Below are positions 41,854 through 50,704 of a DNA stretch of 64,000 nt, piece by piece. A program made the position numbers and the translations under genes. Position 1 is the stretch's first letter; every line of letters starts with the position of its first letter. Source of the stretch: Oceanospirillum sp048264105 (GTDB lineage Bacteria > Pseudomonadota > Gammaproteobacteria > Pseudomonadales > Halomonadaceae); contig JBLXDJ010000004.1 in NCBI GenBank assembly GCA_048264105.1, positions 186,001-250,000 on the forward strand, written 5' to 3'. The notes below the pieces were generated by a model. The model saw only the letters and a program-made list of their open reading frames with translations, was not told the DNA's origin and did not search any database.

Positions 41854-43080
41854 TTAATCGTCGTTCGTGGCGCCAATTTTGTGGATGCTCAGGTCGGCAC
41901 CGTTAAACTCTTCTTCATCATCGAGACGGATATTGGCGACCTTATGCACCAGACCGTAGACGATAAAGCCACCAGCGGTTGCGATAACAATACCCACCAG
42001 AGTACCGATCAGCTGAGATGCCAGCGTTACGCCACCCAGGCCGCCAAGGGCTTCCAGACCGAAGATACCTGCTGCGATACCACCCCATGCACCACACAGG
42101 CCGTGCAGAGGCCAAACACCCAGTACGTCATCCAGACGGGGCCATTTGTTCTGCGCCATGGTGAACATCACAACGAACAGGGCACCTGCGATACCACCGG
42201 TAATCAGCGCACCCATAGGGTGCATGATGTCGGAACCGGCACAAACCGCTACCAGACCCGCCAGAGGGCCGTTATGGATAAAGCCCGGGTCATTCTTGCC
42301 CAGAATCATGGAGGTGATGATGCCGCCAACCATCGCCATCAGGGAGTTAACCGCCACAAGGCCGCTGATACCATCGATGGTCTGCGCTGACATGACGTTA
42401 AAGCCAAACCAACCCACGGTCAGAATCCACGAACCCAGAGCCAGAAACGGAATGTTAGAAGGTGCAAACGCCACCACTTTACCGTTGCGGTAGCGACCCA
42501 TACGGGCACCCAGAATCAGCACTGCCGCCAGCGCGATCCAGCCACCGACACCGTGAACAACCACAGAACCAGCAAAGTCATGGAAAGGCGCACCGAAGCT
42601 GTTTTCCAGCCAGGTCTGGAAGCCGTAGTTGCCGTTCCAGCTCATGCCCTCAAACAGCGGGTAAACCAGACCCACAATCAGGGCTGATGCGGTCAGCATC
42701 GGATAGAAGCGCGCGCGCTCAGCTACGCCACCGGAGATAATCGCCGGAATCGCTGCTGCAAAGGTCAGCAGGAAGAAGAACTTCACCAGCGCATATCCGT
42801 TGCCCTCTGCCAGCACTTCTGCGCTGCTGAAGAAGGTGATGTCATAGGCGATCCAGTAGCCAATAAAGAAGTAGGCCAGCGTCGAGAAGCCAAAGTCGGT
42901 CATAATTTTGACCAGAGCATTAACCTGATTCTTTTTACGAACCGTACCCACTTCCAGAAATGCGAAGCCGGCATGCATCGCCAGAACCAGAATGGCGCCG
43001 ATCAGAATAAAGAGCGTGTTTGCGCCCTGCATGAGCGTTTCAACTGCACTGTTAACGGTGTCCACAGTTATGGTTTCCAC
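41854..43080 (-). CDS. amtB: Ammonium transporter AmtB
   Basis: Trimeric inner membrane channel for ammonium. 408 residues, about 11 TM helices. Twin-His pore: GSVVVHGVGGWIAL and VWPLHGLCGAWGG; the family signature DFAGSVVVHGVGG is intact. It starts with GTG at 43080 behind GGGGA. No glnK is adjacent, although AmtB is normally blocked by GlnK from the same operon; the P-II gene must lie elsewhere. No sigma-54 promoter could be identified. A leader hairpin precedes it. Confidence 0.95.
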   Translation of the reverse strand: METITVDTVNSAVETLMQGANTLFILIGAILVLAMHAGFAFLEVGTVRKKNQVNALVKIMTDFGFSTLAYFFIGYWIAYDITFFSSAEVLAEGNGYALVKFFFLLTFAAAIPAIISGGVAERARFYPMLTASALIVGLVYPLFEGMSWNGNYGFQTWLENSFGAPFHDFAGSVVVHGVGGWIALAAVLILGARMGRYRNGKVVAFAPSNIPFLALGSWILTVGWFGFNVMSAQTIDGISGLVAVNSLMAMVGGIITSMILGKNDPGFIHNGPLAGLVAVCAGSDIMHPMGALITGGIAGALFVVMFTMAQNKWPRLDDVLGVWPLHGLCGAWGGIAAGIFGLEALGGLGGVTLASQLIGTLVGIVIATAGGFIVYGLVHKVANIRLDDEEEFNGADLSIHKIGATNDD

Positions 43081-43106
43081 AGGAGTCCCCTTAAATTTTT
43101 TATATG

Positions 43107-43123
43107 CGCCCCAAAATGGGGCG
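43107..43123 (-). promoter_or_regulatory. Leader hairpin before amtB
   Basis: CGCCCC / GGGGCG with a 5-base loop, 27-43 bases before the amtB start and flanked by AT-rich DNA. Confidence 0.4.
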
Positions 43124-43320
43124 TTTTAAGTCTGTACTGCACAAGCTCTGCGCATCGGGAGTGCGCCAATAAGTTTTGTCAGGTGGCAGAAAAATGATTT
43201 TTCTGGTGCCGGATGCTCTATTTATATGATTTTTATAGATTTTTTATTGCATCGTGACGGTGCGCTAATGCACTAACTAAAGGCGCTTGCTAACTATAAA
43301 AGCAGGATGTGTGCCATAGA

Positions 43321-43473
43321 TTGTTCAATAAAAGAGGTTTGCACTATATAGGAAGGAATATTGGTTCTTTCTGGAATGATTTTATTAGTTTGCTTATTTT
43401 CTTAGTTATATTTTCTGTTTCAGGTCTTTTATGGCAGGGGTATACGGCAGCATCGAAAGCACAGGCTATTTAA
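43321..43473 (+). CDS. Possible small membrane protein, 50 residues
   Basis: A short open frame that reads as one membrane span: basic N-terminus (FNKRGLHYIGRN), then FISLLIFLVIFSVSGLLW, then QGYTAASKAQAI. The start would be TTG at 43321 (AGGA 13 bases upstream, not ideal) or GTG at 43309. It is AT-rich and lies in the 461 bases between amtB and a DUF3135 gene. Nothing recognisable; may be chance. Confidence 0.35.
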   Translation: MFNKRGLHYIGRNIGSFWNDFISLLIFLVIFSVSGLLWQGYTAASKAQAI

Positions 43474-43541
43474 GGCGGTATAAGAAGGGGCACCTGAGAA
43501 GTGAGGGCTCCTGAGAAGAGCCCCTGCAAGGAATTGAGACA

Positions 43542-43979
43542 TCAGTGCTGGTTATGGGCTGAAGGTCGGGCAAAAGGAACAATATTGTTTGTGTTAAGCG
43601 GTCTGCCTTTGTGTGCGCTGTTGCGTCTGTCAGAACGGGGTTCAGAGCTGTCGTCGTCAGTGACATCATCGGTCAGAGCCTTGGGGTTGGCCAGATAAGG
43701 GGCTGGCGCAGGCTGGAACAGGGTATCAAGCTCTTCACGCATCTGGCTGAAGGAGTCATGCATCAGGGCTGCAACCCGTATGCAGCTTTGCAGCGGGGTT
43801 TTACTGCGCTGGCGCTCCATATCAACCTTAAAGTTGATCCCTTCAAGCTTGTGACGGATTCGGGGGGACGCATCCTGAATGATCTCCTCACTCATAGACT
43901 GGCGAATATTTTCCAATTGTTCGGGATTATTTCGGGCTAGATCCATTAGCACATCGAATGACGGTAACTGGCTAGCCAT
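43542..43979 (-). CDS. DUF3135 family protein
   Basis: 145 residues, function unknown. The N-terminal half fits the family: LPSFDVLMDLARNNPEQLENIRQSMSEEII (about 5-34) and LEGINFKVDMERQRSKTPLQSCIRVAALMHDSF (about 45-77). The C-terminal third is low-complexity, rich in Asp, Ser, Arg and Pro, and probably disordered. GAGGTGAGCC precedes the ATG. It is divergent from livK, with 469 AT-rich bases between. Confidence 0.85.
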   Translation of the reverse strand: MASQLPSFDVLMDLARNNPEQLENIRQSMSEEIIQDASPRIRHKLEGINFKVDMERQRSKTPLQSCIRVAALMHDSFSQMREELDTLFQPAPAPYLANPKALTDDVTDDDSSEPRSDRRNSAHKGRPLNTNNIVPFARPSAHNQH

Positions 43980-44341
43980 GGCTCACCTCGTTCTTGAGTG
44001 CTTAGATAAAAATCTAGTTCATAAAGTGAGATTCTGCGCTAAAAAATGCCAAAATTTTTACTGCTAAGTTACTGAAATAAAAAAAAATGCTCTTAAAAAA
44101 TGAAATGTAAAAAAAGGCTTACAAATGGAGCTAAATAGCTGCATGTTCTGTTTGTGGTAGATGATTCATCTGTTTTTGGTGTTTGTTTGTTATTTATTTT
44201 CTTGGCGTCTGTTTTTTGTCTGGTTTTATCCATTGTCAAAAATAGCCGTTCAGTAAAATTTGTACCGATACAAACTAGACAAAGGTCAGAATTTGAGTGA
44301 ATAATCTTCAGTCGAAGGTCTGGTATTCCGTGTAAACGGTG

Positions 44342-44365
44342 GTGAAAAAAGAACTGTTTTTTCAC
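44342..44365 (+). promoter_or_regulatory. livK leader hairpin
   Basis: GTGAAAAAA / TTTTTTCAC with a 6-base loop, 84 bases before livK. Further down, the palindrome TCAGCTGA occurs twice (44379 and 44408 region). The 469-base gap from 43980 otherwise shows AT-rich DNA without a gene. Confidence 0.45.
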
Positions 44366-44448
44366 GGATGTCAGAATAATCAGCTGAGACAAGATCCCTG
44401 TTTATTCAGCTGAAATCGAATTATCCAATAATAAAATGGGAAATAATA

Positions 44449-45564
44449 ATGAAGAGCATGGTGAAAAAAACTCTGATCGGAATGGGCGTTTCAGCCGCAC
44501 TGATGGGCGCTTCTCTGGCACAGGCCGAGATTAAAATTGCCCTTGCTGGCCCTGTTTCCGGTCCTGTTGCGCAGTATGGTGACATGCAGTTTATCGGTGC
44601 TGAAATGGCGATCGAACAGATCAACAAAAAAGGCGGCGTAAACGGCGAGAAACTGGTTGGTGTTAAATACGATGATGCTTGTGACCCTAAACAAGCGGTA
44701 GCAGTCGCTAACAAAATCGTAAACGATGGCATCCGCTATGTTGTTGGCCACCTGTGCTCAAGCTCTACACAGCCTGCTTCTGACATCTATGAAGATGAAG
44801 GCATTGTGATGGTAACGGCAGCTTCTACTAACCCTGATATCACTCTGCAGGGCTATGAGCTGATTTTCCGTACTATCGGTCTGGACAGTCTGCAGGGCCC
44901 TGTTGCCGGTCGTTTCATCGCCGACAATGTTAAGCCTAAGCGCATGGCGGTTATCCACGATAAGCAGCAGTACGGTGAAGGTATTGCAACAGCGGTTAAG
45001 AACACCGTTGAAGATGCAGGCGTTGATGTTGTGATGTTTGAAGGTATCACCGCGGGTGATAAAGACTTCTCTGCACTGGTTGCCAAACTGAAGCGTAACG
45101 ACGTTGACTTCGTTTACTACGGTGGCTACCACCCTGAGCTGGGTCTGATTCTACGTCAGTCTGCTGAGCTGGGTCTGGATGTTAAATTCATGGGTCCGGA
45201 AGGTGTAGGTAACAAAGACATCTCTGCGATCGCCGGTGAAGCTTCTGAAGGCCTGATGGTCACTCTGCCACCAAGCTTCGAACTGGATCCTAAGAACAAA
45301 GGTCTGGTTAAAGCATTCGAGAAGAAAGGTCAGGATCCATCCGGCCCATTCGTAATGCCAGCTTACGCAGCGGTTCAGGTAATGGCGGACAGCATGAACG
45401 CTACCGGCAGCACCGACCCGTATGAAGTTGCTGAGCACATGCACAAAGCGTCTTTCAATACGCCAATTGGCGACGTTAAGTTTGATGAGAAGGGTGACCT
45501 GACCTCATTCAACTTCGTTGTATACAACTGGCATGCTGACGGCACTAAGTCTCCTGCCAAATAA
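44449..45564 (+). CDS. livK: Branched-chain amino acid binding protein LivK
   Basis: Periplasmic receptor for leucine, isoleucine and valine, 371 residues. The signal peptide (MKSMVKKTLIGMGVSAALMGASLAQA) ends before E. The mature part has the type I periplasmic-binding fold: IALAGPVSGPVAQYGDMQF, VVGHLCSSSTQPASDIYEDEG (ligand-binding Ser/Thr), FEGITAGDKDFSALV and FVYYGGYHPELGLI. First gene of the livKHMGF operon, so expected in excess over the permease. Substrate could be wider than the three amino acids. Confidence 0.95.
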   Translation: MKSMVKKTLIGMGVSAALMGASLAQAEIKIALAGPVSGPVAQYGDMQFIGAEMAIEQINKKGGVNGEKLVGVKYDDACDPKQAVAVANKIVNDGIRYVVGHLCSSSTQPASDIYEDEGIVMVTAASTNPDITLQGYELIFRTIGLDSLQGPVAGRFIADNVKPKRMAVIHDKQQYGEGIATAVKNTVEDAGVDVVMFEGITAGDKDFSALVAKLKRNDVDFVYYGGYHPELGLILRQSAELGLDVKFMGPEGVGNKDISAIAGEASEGLMVTLPPSFELDPKNKGLVKAFEKKGQDPSGPFVMPAYAAVQVMADSMNATGSTDPYEVAEHMHKASFNTPIGDVKFDEKGDLTSFNFVVYNWHADGTKSPAK

Positions 45565-45622
45565 GTCATCATAATAATACTGAACCAAGCAGTTCACTTA
45601 CAAAGTACACTGTGAACGTTCC

Positions 45623-45651
45623 CCCAAAGCCTGCCAAAAGCAGGCTTTGGG
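45623..45651 (+). repeat. Stable hairpin between livK and livH
   Basis: CCCAAAGCCTGC / GCAGGCTTTGGG, perfect 12-bp stem, CAAAA loop, no T-tract. The place between receptor and permease genes is typical of hairpins that protect the receptor mRNA. Confidence 0.7.
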
Positions 45652-45679
45652 TTTGGCGTTGCTCTCAAGGTGTCAACCA

Positions 45680-46606
45680 ATGTCCGAATCTATTTTCTAC
45701 TTTCTTCAGCAGATTGCTAATGGCCTGACCATAGGCAGTACCTATGCGTTGATCGCCATCGGCTACACGATGGTTTATGGCATCATCGGCATGATCAACT
45801 TCGCGCATGGCGAAGTTTATATGATCAGTACTTATGTTGCGTTTATCGCCCTGGCAGGTTTAAGCATGCTGGGTATTGATAATCCTTTCCTGCTTATCGC
45901 TATGGCTTTGGCGGTGAGTATTCTGGTAGCCAGTGCCTATGGCTTCTCTATTGAACGGGTCGCCTATCGTCCCCTTCGTAGCAGTAAGCGTCTGATTGCA
46001 CTGATCTCTGCTATCGGTATGTCTATTTTCCTGCAGAACTATATCCGTCTGGCTCAGGGCTCCCGCGATATTGCGATGCCGAGCATGATTCAGGGTGGTT
46101 TCCTGTTTGGTGACCCTGATGGCAGCCATATCATGATCTCCTATATGCAGGTGATCATTATGGTGACGACTGTTCTGTGTATGATTGGTCTGACACTCTT
46201 TATTACCCGCTCCCGTATGGGTCGTGCCTGTCGTGCGTGTGCGCAGGATATCGGTATGACCAACCTGCTGGGTATTAATTCGAATAATGTTATCGCAGTA
46301 ACCTTCGTGATCGGTGCCGCCCTGGCTGCCGTTGCCGGTATGTTACTGGGTCTCTACTACGGTGTTGTAAACCCTTACATCGGCTTTATCGCAGGTCTGA
46401 AAGCCTTCACCGCAGCGGTTCTGGGCGGTATCGGCAGTATCCCGGGCGCGATGCTCGGTGGCCTGATTCTGGGTATCTCTGAAAGTCTTACCGCCGGTTA
46501 TCTGAGCGCAGAATACAAAGATGTGGTGGCGTTTTCTCTGCTGGTACTGATTCTGCTGTTTATGCCGCAGGGTATTCTGGGTAAACCTGAGGTGGAGAAA
46601 ATCTAA
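45680..46606 (+). CDS. livH: Branched-chain amino acid permease LivH
   Basis: Inner membrane subunit, 308 residues from ATG 45680 (MSESIFYFLQQIANGL), behind AAGGTG. TM helices follow one another throughout; the LivH pattern is GLTIGSTYALIAIGYTMVYGIIGMINFAHGE near the start, and the GRACRACAQDIGMTNLLGI loop (about 182-200) is the site that touches the ATPases. Its stop overlaps the livM start by one base. Confidence 0.95.
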   Translation: MSESIFYFLQQIANGLTIGSTYALIAIGYTMVYGIIGMINFAHGEVYMISTYVAFIALAGLSMLGIDNPFLLIAMALAVSILVASAYGFSIERVAYRPLRSSKRLIALISAIGMSIFLQNYIRLAQGSRDIAMPSMIQGGFLFGDPDGSHIMISYMQVIIMVTTVLCMIGLTLFITRSRMGRACRACAQDIGMTNLLGINSNNVIAVTFVIGAALAAVAGMLLGLYYGVVNPYIGFIAGLKAFTAAVLGGIGSIPGAMLGGLILGISESLTAGYLSAEYKDVVAFSLLVLILLFMPQGILGKPEVEKI

Positions 46607-47859
46607 TGTCTCGTGTGACTTCTGCATTTGTCGCGGCACTGATTACCTTAGTGCTGGGCGGCTTCCTGCTGGGGATGACTCTGACCTCAGAAGGGATCAA
46701 TCTGGTTGTTGAGGCCTCCTCAACAGGCAAAATCACCTTCCTGTTTGTGGGTGTGGCGCTGGTATTCCTGCTGCAGCTGTTCCGTGAACAGGTGGGCAAC
46801 TTTACCGCTAAAATGCGCAGCGATGAGCGTATGGAACTGCCTTCGTTCCTGCGCACGTCTCAGCAGCAGCGGGTCTGGACCATGTTTATCATCATCGGTC
46901 TGCTGATCTTCCCGTTTATGAGCTCCCGTGGTGCGGTGGATATCGCAACCCTGACGCTGATCTACGTGATGCTGGGTCTGGGTCTTAACGTGGTGGTTGG
47001 TCTGGCAGGTCTGCTGGATCTGGGTTACGTAGGCTTCTATGCCGTTGGTGCCTATACCTACGCGCTGCTGAATATGTACTTCGGCGTTTCCTTCTGGGTT
47101 GCACTGCCGATTGCCGGTGGTCTGGCGGCTCTGTTTGGTTTCCTGTTGGGTTTCCCGGTACTGCGTCTGCGTGGTGACTATCTGGCGATTGTGACCCTGG
47201 GTTTTGGTGAGATCATCCGTATCCTGCTGAACAACTGGACAGAACTGACCGGTGGCCCGAACGGTATCGCCCGTATTCCTAAGCCGACTCTGTTCGGTCT
47301 GGAGTTCAGCCGTCGTCCGTCAGAAGAGGGTGCAACCACCTTCCATGAGTTCTTCGGTATTGGCTACAGCAGTGAATACAAAGTGATGTTCCTCTACCTG
47401 ATGGCACTGGTGCTGGTGCTGATCACCCTGTATGTGATCCGCCGTCTGATCCGTATGCCGATCGGTCGTGCCTGGGAAGCCCTGCGTGAAGACGATATCG
47501 CCTGTCGTTCACTGGGTCTTAACCCGACCACCATCAAACTGGGTGCCTTCACCATTGGTGCTTCTTTTGCGGGTTTTGCCGGTTCTTTCTTTGCCGCGCG
47601 TCAGGGCTTTATCAGTCCGGAATCCTTCACCTTTATCGAATCCGCCATCATTCTGGCGATTGTGGTACTGGGTGGCATGGGCTCGCAGCTGGGTGTGATT
47701 CTGGCGGCCATCGCCATGACGGTTCTGCCTGAGCTGGCCCGTGAGTTTGACGAATACCGCATGCTGCTGTTCGGTCTGATGATGGTGCTTATGATGATCT
47801 GGCGACCACAGGGTCTGCTGCCGATGAAACGTCCGCATTTGGAGCTGAAACGTGACTAA
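46606..47859 (+). CDS. livM: Branched-chain amino acid permease LivM
   Basis: Second inner membrane subunit, 417 residues. A long N-terminal extension (about 120 residues, with one TM segment and a charged linker) precedes the LivM core: YVMLGLGLNVVVGLAGLLDLGYVGFYAVGAY. The GRAWEALREDDIACRSLGLN loop contacts the ATPase. GTG and ATG starts overlap the neighbours on both sides (1 base with livH, 8 with livG), so translation is coupled. Confidence 0.95.
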   Translation: MSRVTSAFVAALITLVLGGFLLGMTLTSEGINLVVEASSTGKITFLFVGVALVFLLQLFREQVGNFTAKMRSDERMELPSFLRTSQQQRVWTMFIIIGLLIFPFMSSRGAVDIATLTLIYVMLGLGLNVVVGLAGLLDLGYVGFYAVGAYTYALLNMYFGVSFWVALPIAGGLAALFGFLLGFPVLRLRGDYLAIVTLGFGEIIRILLNNWTELTGGPNGIARIPKPTLFGLEFSRRPSEEGATTFHEFFGIGYSSEYKVMFLYLMALVLVLITLYVIRRLIRMPIGRAWEALREDDIACRSLGLNPTTIKLGAFTIGASFAGFAGSFFAARQGFISPESFTFIESAIILAIVVLGGMGSQLGVILAAIAMTVLPELAREFDEYRMLLFGLMMVLMMIWRPQGLLPMKRPHLELKRD

Positions 47860-48619
47860 TAATCTGTTAACAGTAAAAGATTTGACGATGCGCTTTGGTG
47901 GCCTGCTGGCGGTAAACGGCGTCGATCTTGAAGTAAAAGAGAAGCAAATTGTATCGGTTATCGGCCCGAATGGTGCCGGTAAAACCACCGTGTTTAACTG
48001 TGTCAGTGGTTTCTATATTCCGACTGCGGGTTCTGTTGAGTTCCGTGGTAAAGAGTTGCGCGGTAAGCCCGGCCATCTGATCGCCCGTGAAGGCATGGTG
48101 CGTACTTTCCAGAACGTGCGTCTGTTTAAAGAGATGACCGTGATTGAAAACCTGCTGGTTGCTCAGCATATGCATGCCGAGCACAACCTGCTGAAAGGTT
48201 TCTTCCTGACCTCTGGCTTTAAAAAGCGTGAGCAGGAGCTGATGGATCGTGCTGCACACTGGCTGGAGCGTGTGGGTCTGTTGGAATTTGCTAACCGCGA
48301 AGCCGGTTATCTGGCCTATGGTCAGCAGCGCCGTCTTGAGATCGCCCGTTGCATGGTGACCGAGCCGAAACTGCTGATGCTGGATGAGCCAGCGGCAGGT
48401 CTTAACCCGAACGAAACCAAAGCACTGGATGAACTTATCGTGCAGCTGCGGGATGAGCAGGGTATCTCTATTCTTCTGATTGAGCACGACATGGGGCTGG
48501 TTATGGGTATCTCCGACCAGATCTACGTGGTGAATCAGGGTCAGCCTCTGGCAGCGGGTACACCTGCTGAAATTCAGGGTAACCCTGAGGTAATCAAAGC
48601 TTATCTGGGAGAAGAGTAA
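47852..48619 (+). CDS. livG: Branched-chain amino acid ATPase LivG
   Basis: ABC ATPase of 255 residues. Walker A GPNGAGKTTVFN (about 38), the signature region YGQQRRLEIARCM (about 156, divergent from LSGGQ as usual for LivG), Walker B LLMLDEPAAGLNPNE, and the H-loop LLIEHDMGLVM. It starts with GTG inside the end of livM. It forms the ATPase pair with LivF. Confidence 0.96.
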   Translation: MTNNLLTVKDLTMRFGGLLAVNGVDLEVKEKQIVSVIGPNGAGKTTVFNCVSGFYIPTAGSVEFRGKELRGKPGHLIAREGMVRTFQNVRLFKEMTVIENLLVAQHMHAEHNLLKGFFLTSGFKKREQELMDRAAHWLERVGLLEFANREAGYLAYGQQRRLEIARCMVTEPKLLMLDEPAAGLNPNETKALDELIVQLRDEQGISILLIEHDMGLVMGISDQIYVVNQGQPLAAGTPAEIQGNPEVIKAYLGEE

Positions 48620-49317
48620 TGCTGAGACTTGATAATGTTCATACGCACTACGGTCCCATTGAGGCTCTGAAAGGCGTATCCCTGAGTGTTGAAAAGGGTG
48701 AGATTGTTACCCTGATTGGTGCCAACGGTGCCGGTAAAACCACCCTGCTGATGACCGCCTGCGGTGATCCCCGTGCATCATCCGGTACCGTGACCTGGAA
48801 GGGTGAAGATATCACCCAGAAGGCAACGTCCGAGATCATGCGTACCGGTCTTGCGGTTGTACCGGAAGGTCGTCGTGTTTTCTCCGGTATGACCGTGGAA
48901 GAAAACCTCGCCATGGGTGGTTTCTTTAACGACACCAACTATGACGAGCGTCTGGCGCACGTACTGGAACTCTTCCCGCGCCTGCAGGAGCGTTACAGCC
49001 AGCGTGCCGGCACCATGTCCGGTGGTGAGCAGCAGATGCTGGCCATTGGCCGTGCCCTGATGAGCAATCCGGAGCTGCTGATTCTGGATGAGCCATCACT
49101 GGGTCTTGCGCCGATCATCATCAACCAGATTTTCGAGATTATCGAAAAACTGCGTGATGAAGGCACCACCATCTTCCTGGTGGAGCAGAACGCAAACCAG
49201 GCACTAAAACTGGCTGACCGTGGTTACGTGATTGAACACGGTAAGATCGTACTGGAAGACACCGGTGACAACCTGCTGGTGAACGAAGACGTACGTAAGG
49301 CTTATCTGGGCGGCTGA
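48619..49317 (+). CDS. livF: Branched-chain amino acid ATPase LivF
   Basis: ABC ATPase of 232 residues. Walker A GANGAGKTTLLM (about 34), signature MSGGEQQMLAIGRALM (about 133), Walker B LLILDEPSLGLAP and H-loop FLVEQNANQAL (the His is replaced by Gln-Asn, as in LivF). Its ATG overlaps the livG stop by one base. Last gene of the operon, followed by a strong terminator. Confidence 0.96.
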   Translation: MLRLDNVHTHYGPIEALKGVSLSVEKGEIVTLIGANGAGKTTLLMTACGDPRASSGTVTWKGEDITQKATSEIMRTGLAVVPEGRRVFSGMTVEENLAMGGFFNDTNYDERLAHVLELFPRLQERYSQRAGTMSGGEQQMLAIGRALMSNPELLILDEPSLGLAPIIINQIFEIIEKLRDEGTTIFLVEQNANQALKLADRGYVIEHGKIVLEDTGDNLLVNEDVRKAYLGG

Positions 49318-49344
49318 TCAATTTAACCCCTAGTGTTTTAGTCT

Positions 49345-49383
49345 AAAAAGCCCCCGATGCGGATACCTGCATCGGGGGCTTTT
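49345..49383 (+). terminator. Terminator of the liv operon
   Basis: AAAGCCCCCGATGC / GCATCGGGGGCTTT around an 8-base loop with a short T-run. Confidence 0.9.
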
Positions 49384-49491
49384 CAGTTAGTATTGCGCCG
49401 AATTTTGACCGCGTGGTCAGACAGTGCGCAGGACGCGACTGAGTTGAGACGGAAACTCTCCCTTTCATACCAAAGACCTCCTGAATGTGTG

Positions 49492-49535
49492 CCTGACTGA
49501 TGCGGCAGAATCCTGTTGCCTGATTCTCAGTCAGG
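49492..49535 (+). promoter_or_regulatory. Structured leader before the ModA-like gene
   Basis: Outer stem CCTGACTG / CAGTCAGG and inner stem AGAATC / GATTCT, ending 13 bases before the AAGGAG ribosome site (49548). Possible regulatory RNA; it is not a known molybdenum-cofactor riboswitch by eye. Confidence 0.5.
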
Positions 49536-49558
49536 TTTGAATTGTTAAGGAGTTTCTT

Positions 49559-50371
49559 TTGATTATCCGCAAACGTGTTGCAACTCTGGTTGCTTCTTTA
49601 TCCGTTATGTTCTCATTACCTGCTCATTCTGATGCGTTAACCCTGCATGCCGCTGGCAGCCTTAAAGCCGCCATGGGTGATGTCGTTGCTGCCTACGAAA
49701 AAGAATACAAAACGGACGTAAACACCAAGTTCGGCCCCAGTGGCCTGTTGCGCAAAGCCATTGAAAAGGGCGCGCAACCGGATGTTTTTGCTTCTGCCAA
49801 TATGGCACACCCGCGCAAGCTGGCTTCACAGCAATGGGGAAGCCCTGTGGTGATGTTTGCCGGTAATCAGTTGTGCGCACTGGCGCAGCCTGAACTGATC
49901 CTGACCAGCGAGAACCTGCTGGAAACGCTGTTGGATGACAACGTGAAAGTGGGGACTTCTACCCCGAAGGCAGACCCAAGCGGTGACTACGCGTGGAAGC
50001 TGTTTGAAAAAGCTGAACAGGTTAAATCCGGCTCCTTTGAAATGCTCTCTTTCAAAGCCCTGCAGCTGACCGGCGGCCCTAACAGTGCCAAAGCACCTAA
50101 AGGGTTGAACCAGTACGGTTGGGTGATGAGCGAGAAGAAAGCAGATGTCTTCCTGACCTACTGCACCAATGCGGTACTGGCGAAGAAACAGGTTAAAGAC
50201 CTGCAGATTGTTTCTGTACCCGCGGAGTTGTCCGTTGGTGCAGACTACGGTCTGATCGTGCGCGATGGCGCACCGAAACAGGCATCTCAGCTGGCGATGT
50301 ATATTCTGTCACCGGCAGGCCAGACCATCCTGCAATCTTATGGTTTTAAAGCTGTGGGGATTCCTAAGTAA
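49559..50371 (+). CDS. ModA-like ABC substrate-binding protein, orphan
   Basis: Periplasmic binding protein of 270 residues, molybdate/tungstate type by pattern. Signal peptide to about AHS-D. Features: LHAAGSLKAAMGDVVAAYEKEY, FGPSGLLRKAIEKGAQPDVFASA (Ser and Asp of the oxyanion site), TSTPKADPSGDYAWKLF and ILSPAGQTILQSYGF. It starts with TTG after AAGGAG. No ModB/ModC permease is next to it, so it must work with a system elsewhere or has another role. Substrate is inferred. Confidence 0.75.
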   Translation: MIIRKRVATLVASLSVMFSLPAHSDALTLHAAGSLKAAMGDVVAAYEKEYKTDVNTKFGPSGLLRKAIEKGAQPDVFASANMAHPRKLASQQWGSPVVMFAGNQLCALAQPELILTSENLLETLLDDNVKVGTSTPKADPSGDYAWKLFEKAEQVKSGSFEMLSFKALQLTGGPNSAKAPKGLNQYGWVMSEKKADVFLTYCTNAVLAKKQVKDLQIVSVPAELSVGADYGLIVRDGAPKQASQLAMYILSPAGQTILQSYGFKAVGIPK

Positions 50372-50409
50372 GGTGTTGCTGCTTTGCCAGCAGGGCAGGT
50401 TTGAATGCC

Positions 50410-50446
50410 AAGCCGCCAATAGGGTTTGCCCTATTGGCGGCTTTTG
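50410..50446 (+). terminator. Terminator after the ModA-like gene
   Basis: AAGCCGCCAATAGGG / CCCTATTGGCGGCTT, perfect 15-bp stem, TTTG loop. A second palindrome AGGTCTGG-GG-CCAGACCT follows (50453-50470). The remaining bases to 50704 hold no gene I can support. Confidence 0.85.
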
Positions 50447-50704
50447 CGCTTTAGGTCTGGGGCCAGACCTGAGCCTTGGTTTACCGGTTTGCTTGATTAG
50501 GATAGTCTGCAGAATCAAAGAATTATGGATGTTGCCTCGACTCATCGGGTCGCGGGAATTTGAAATAACGCAGGTGCGTATGGCAGGGAAGCAGTCAGAT
50601 CAGAAAATGGATTTTCATTTCTATTCAGGCTCCTCCCTCAATTATTGACGGTATCTTGAAATCGTCAAAACGCGGATGCCTATGATTGAAATGGTAGTTT
50701 TTTT

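Noticed and set aside
43090..43320. Sigma-54 (-24/-12) promoter for amtB
   Set aside because: The best GG...GC pair on the minus strand has 12 instead of 10 bases between, so it does not fit.
44093..44392. 99-codon minus-strand frame upstream of livK
   Set aside because: AT-rich low-complexity translation with no ribosome site in a leader region; not supported.
50265..50648. 127-codon frame overlapping the end of the ModA-like gene
   Set aside because: It overlaps a real gene and runs through its terminator stem; a shadow.
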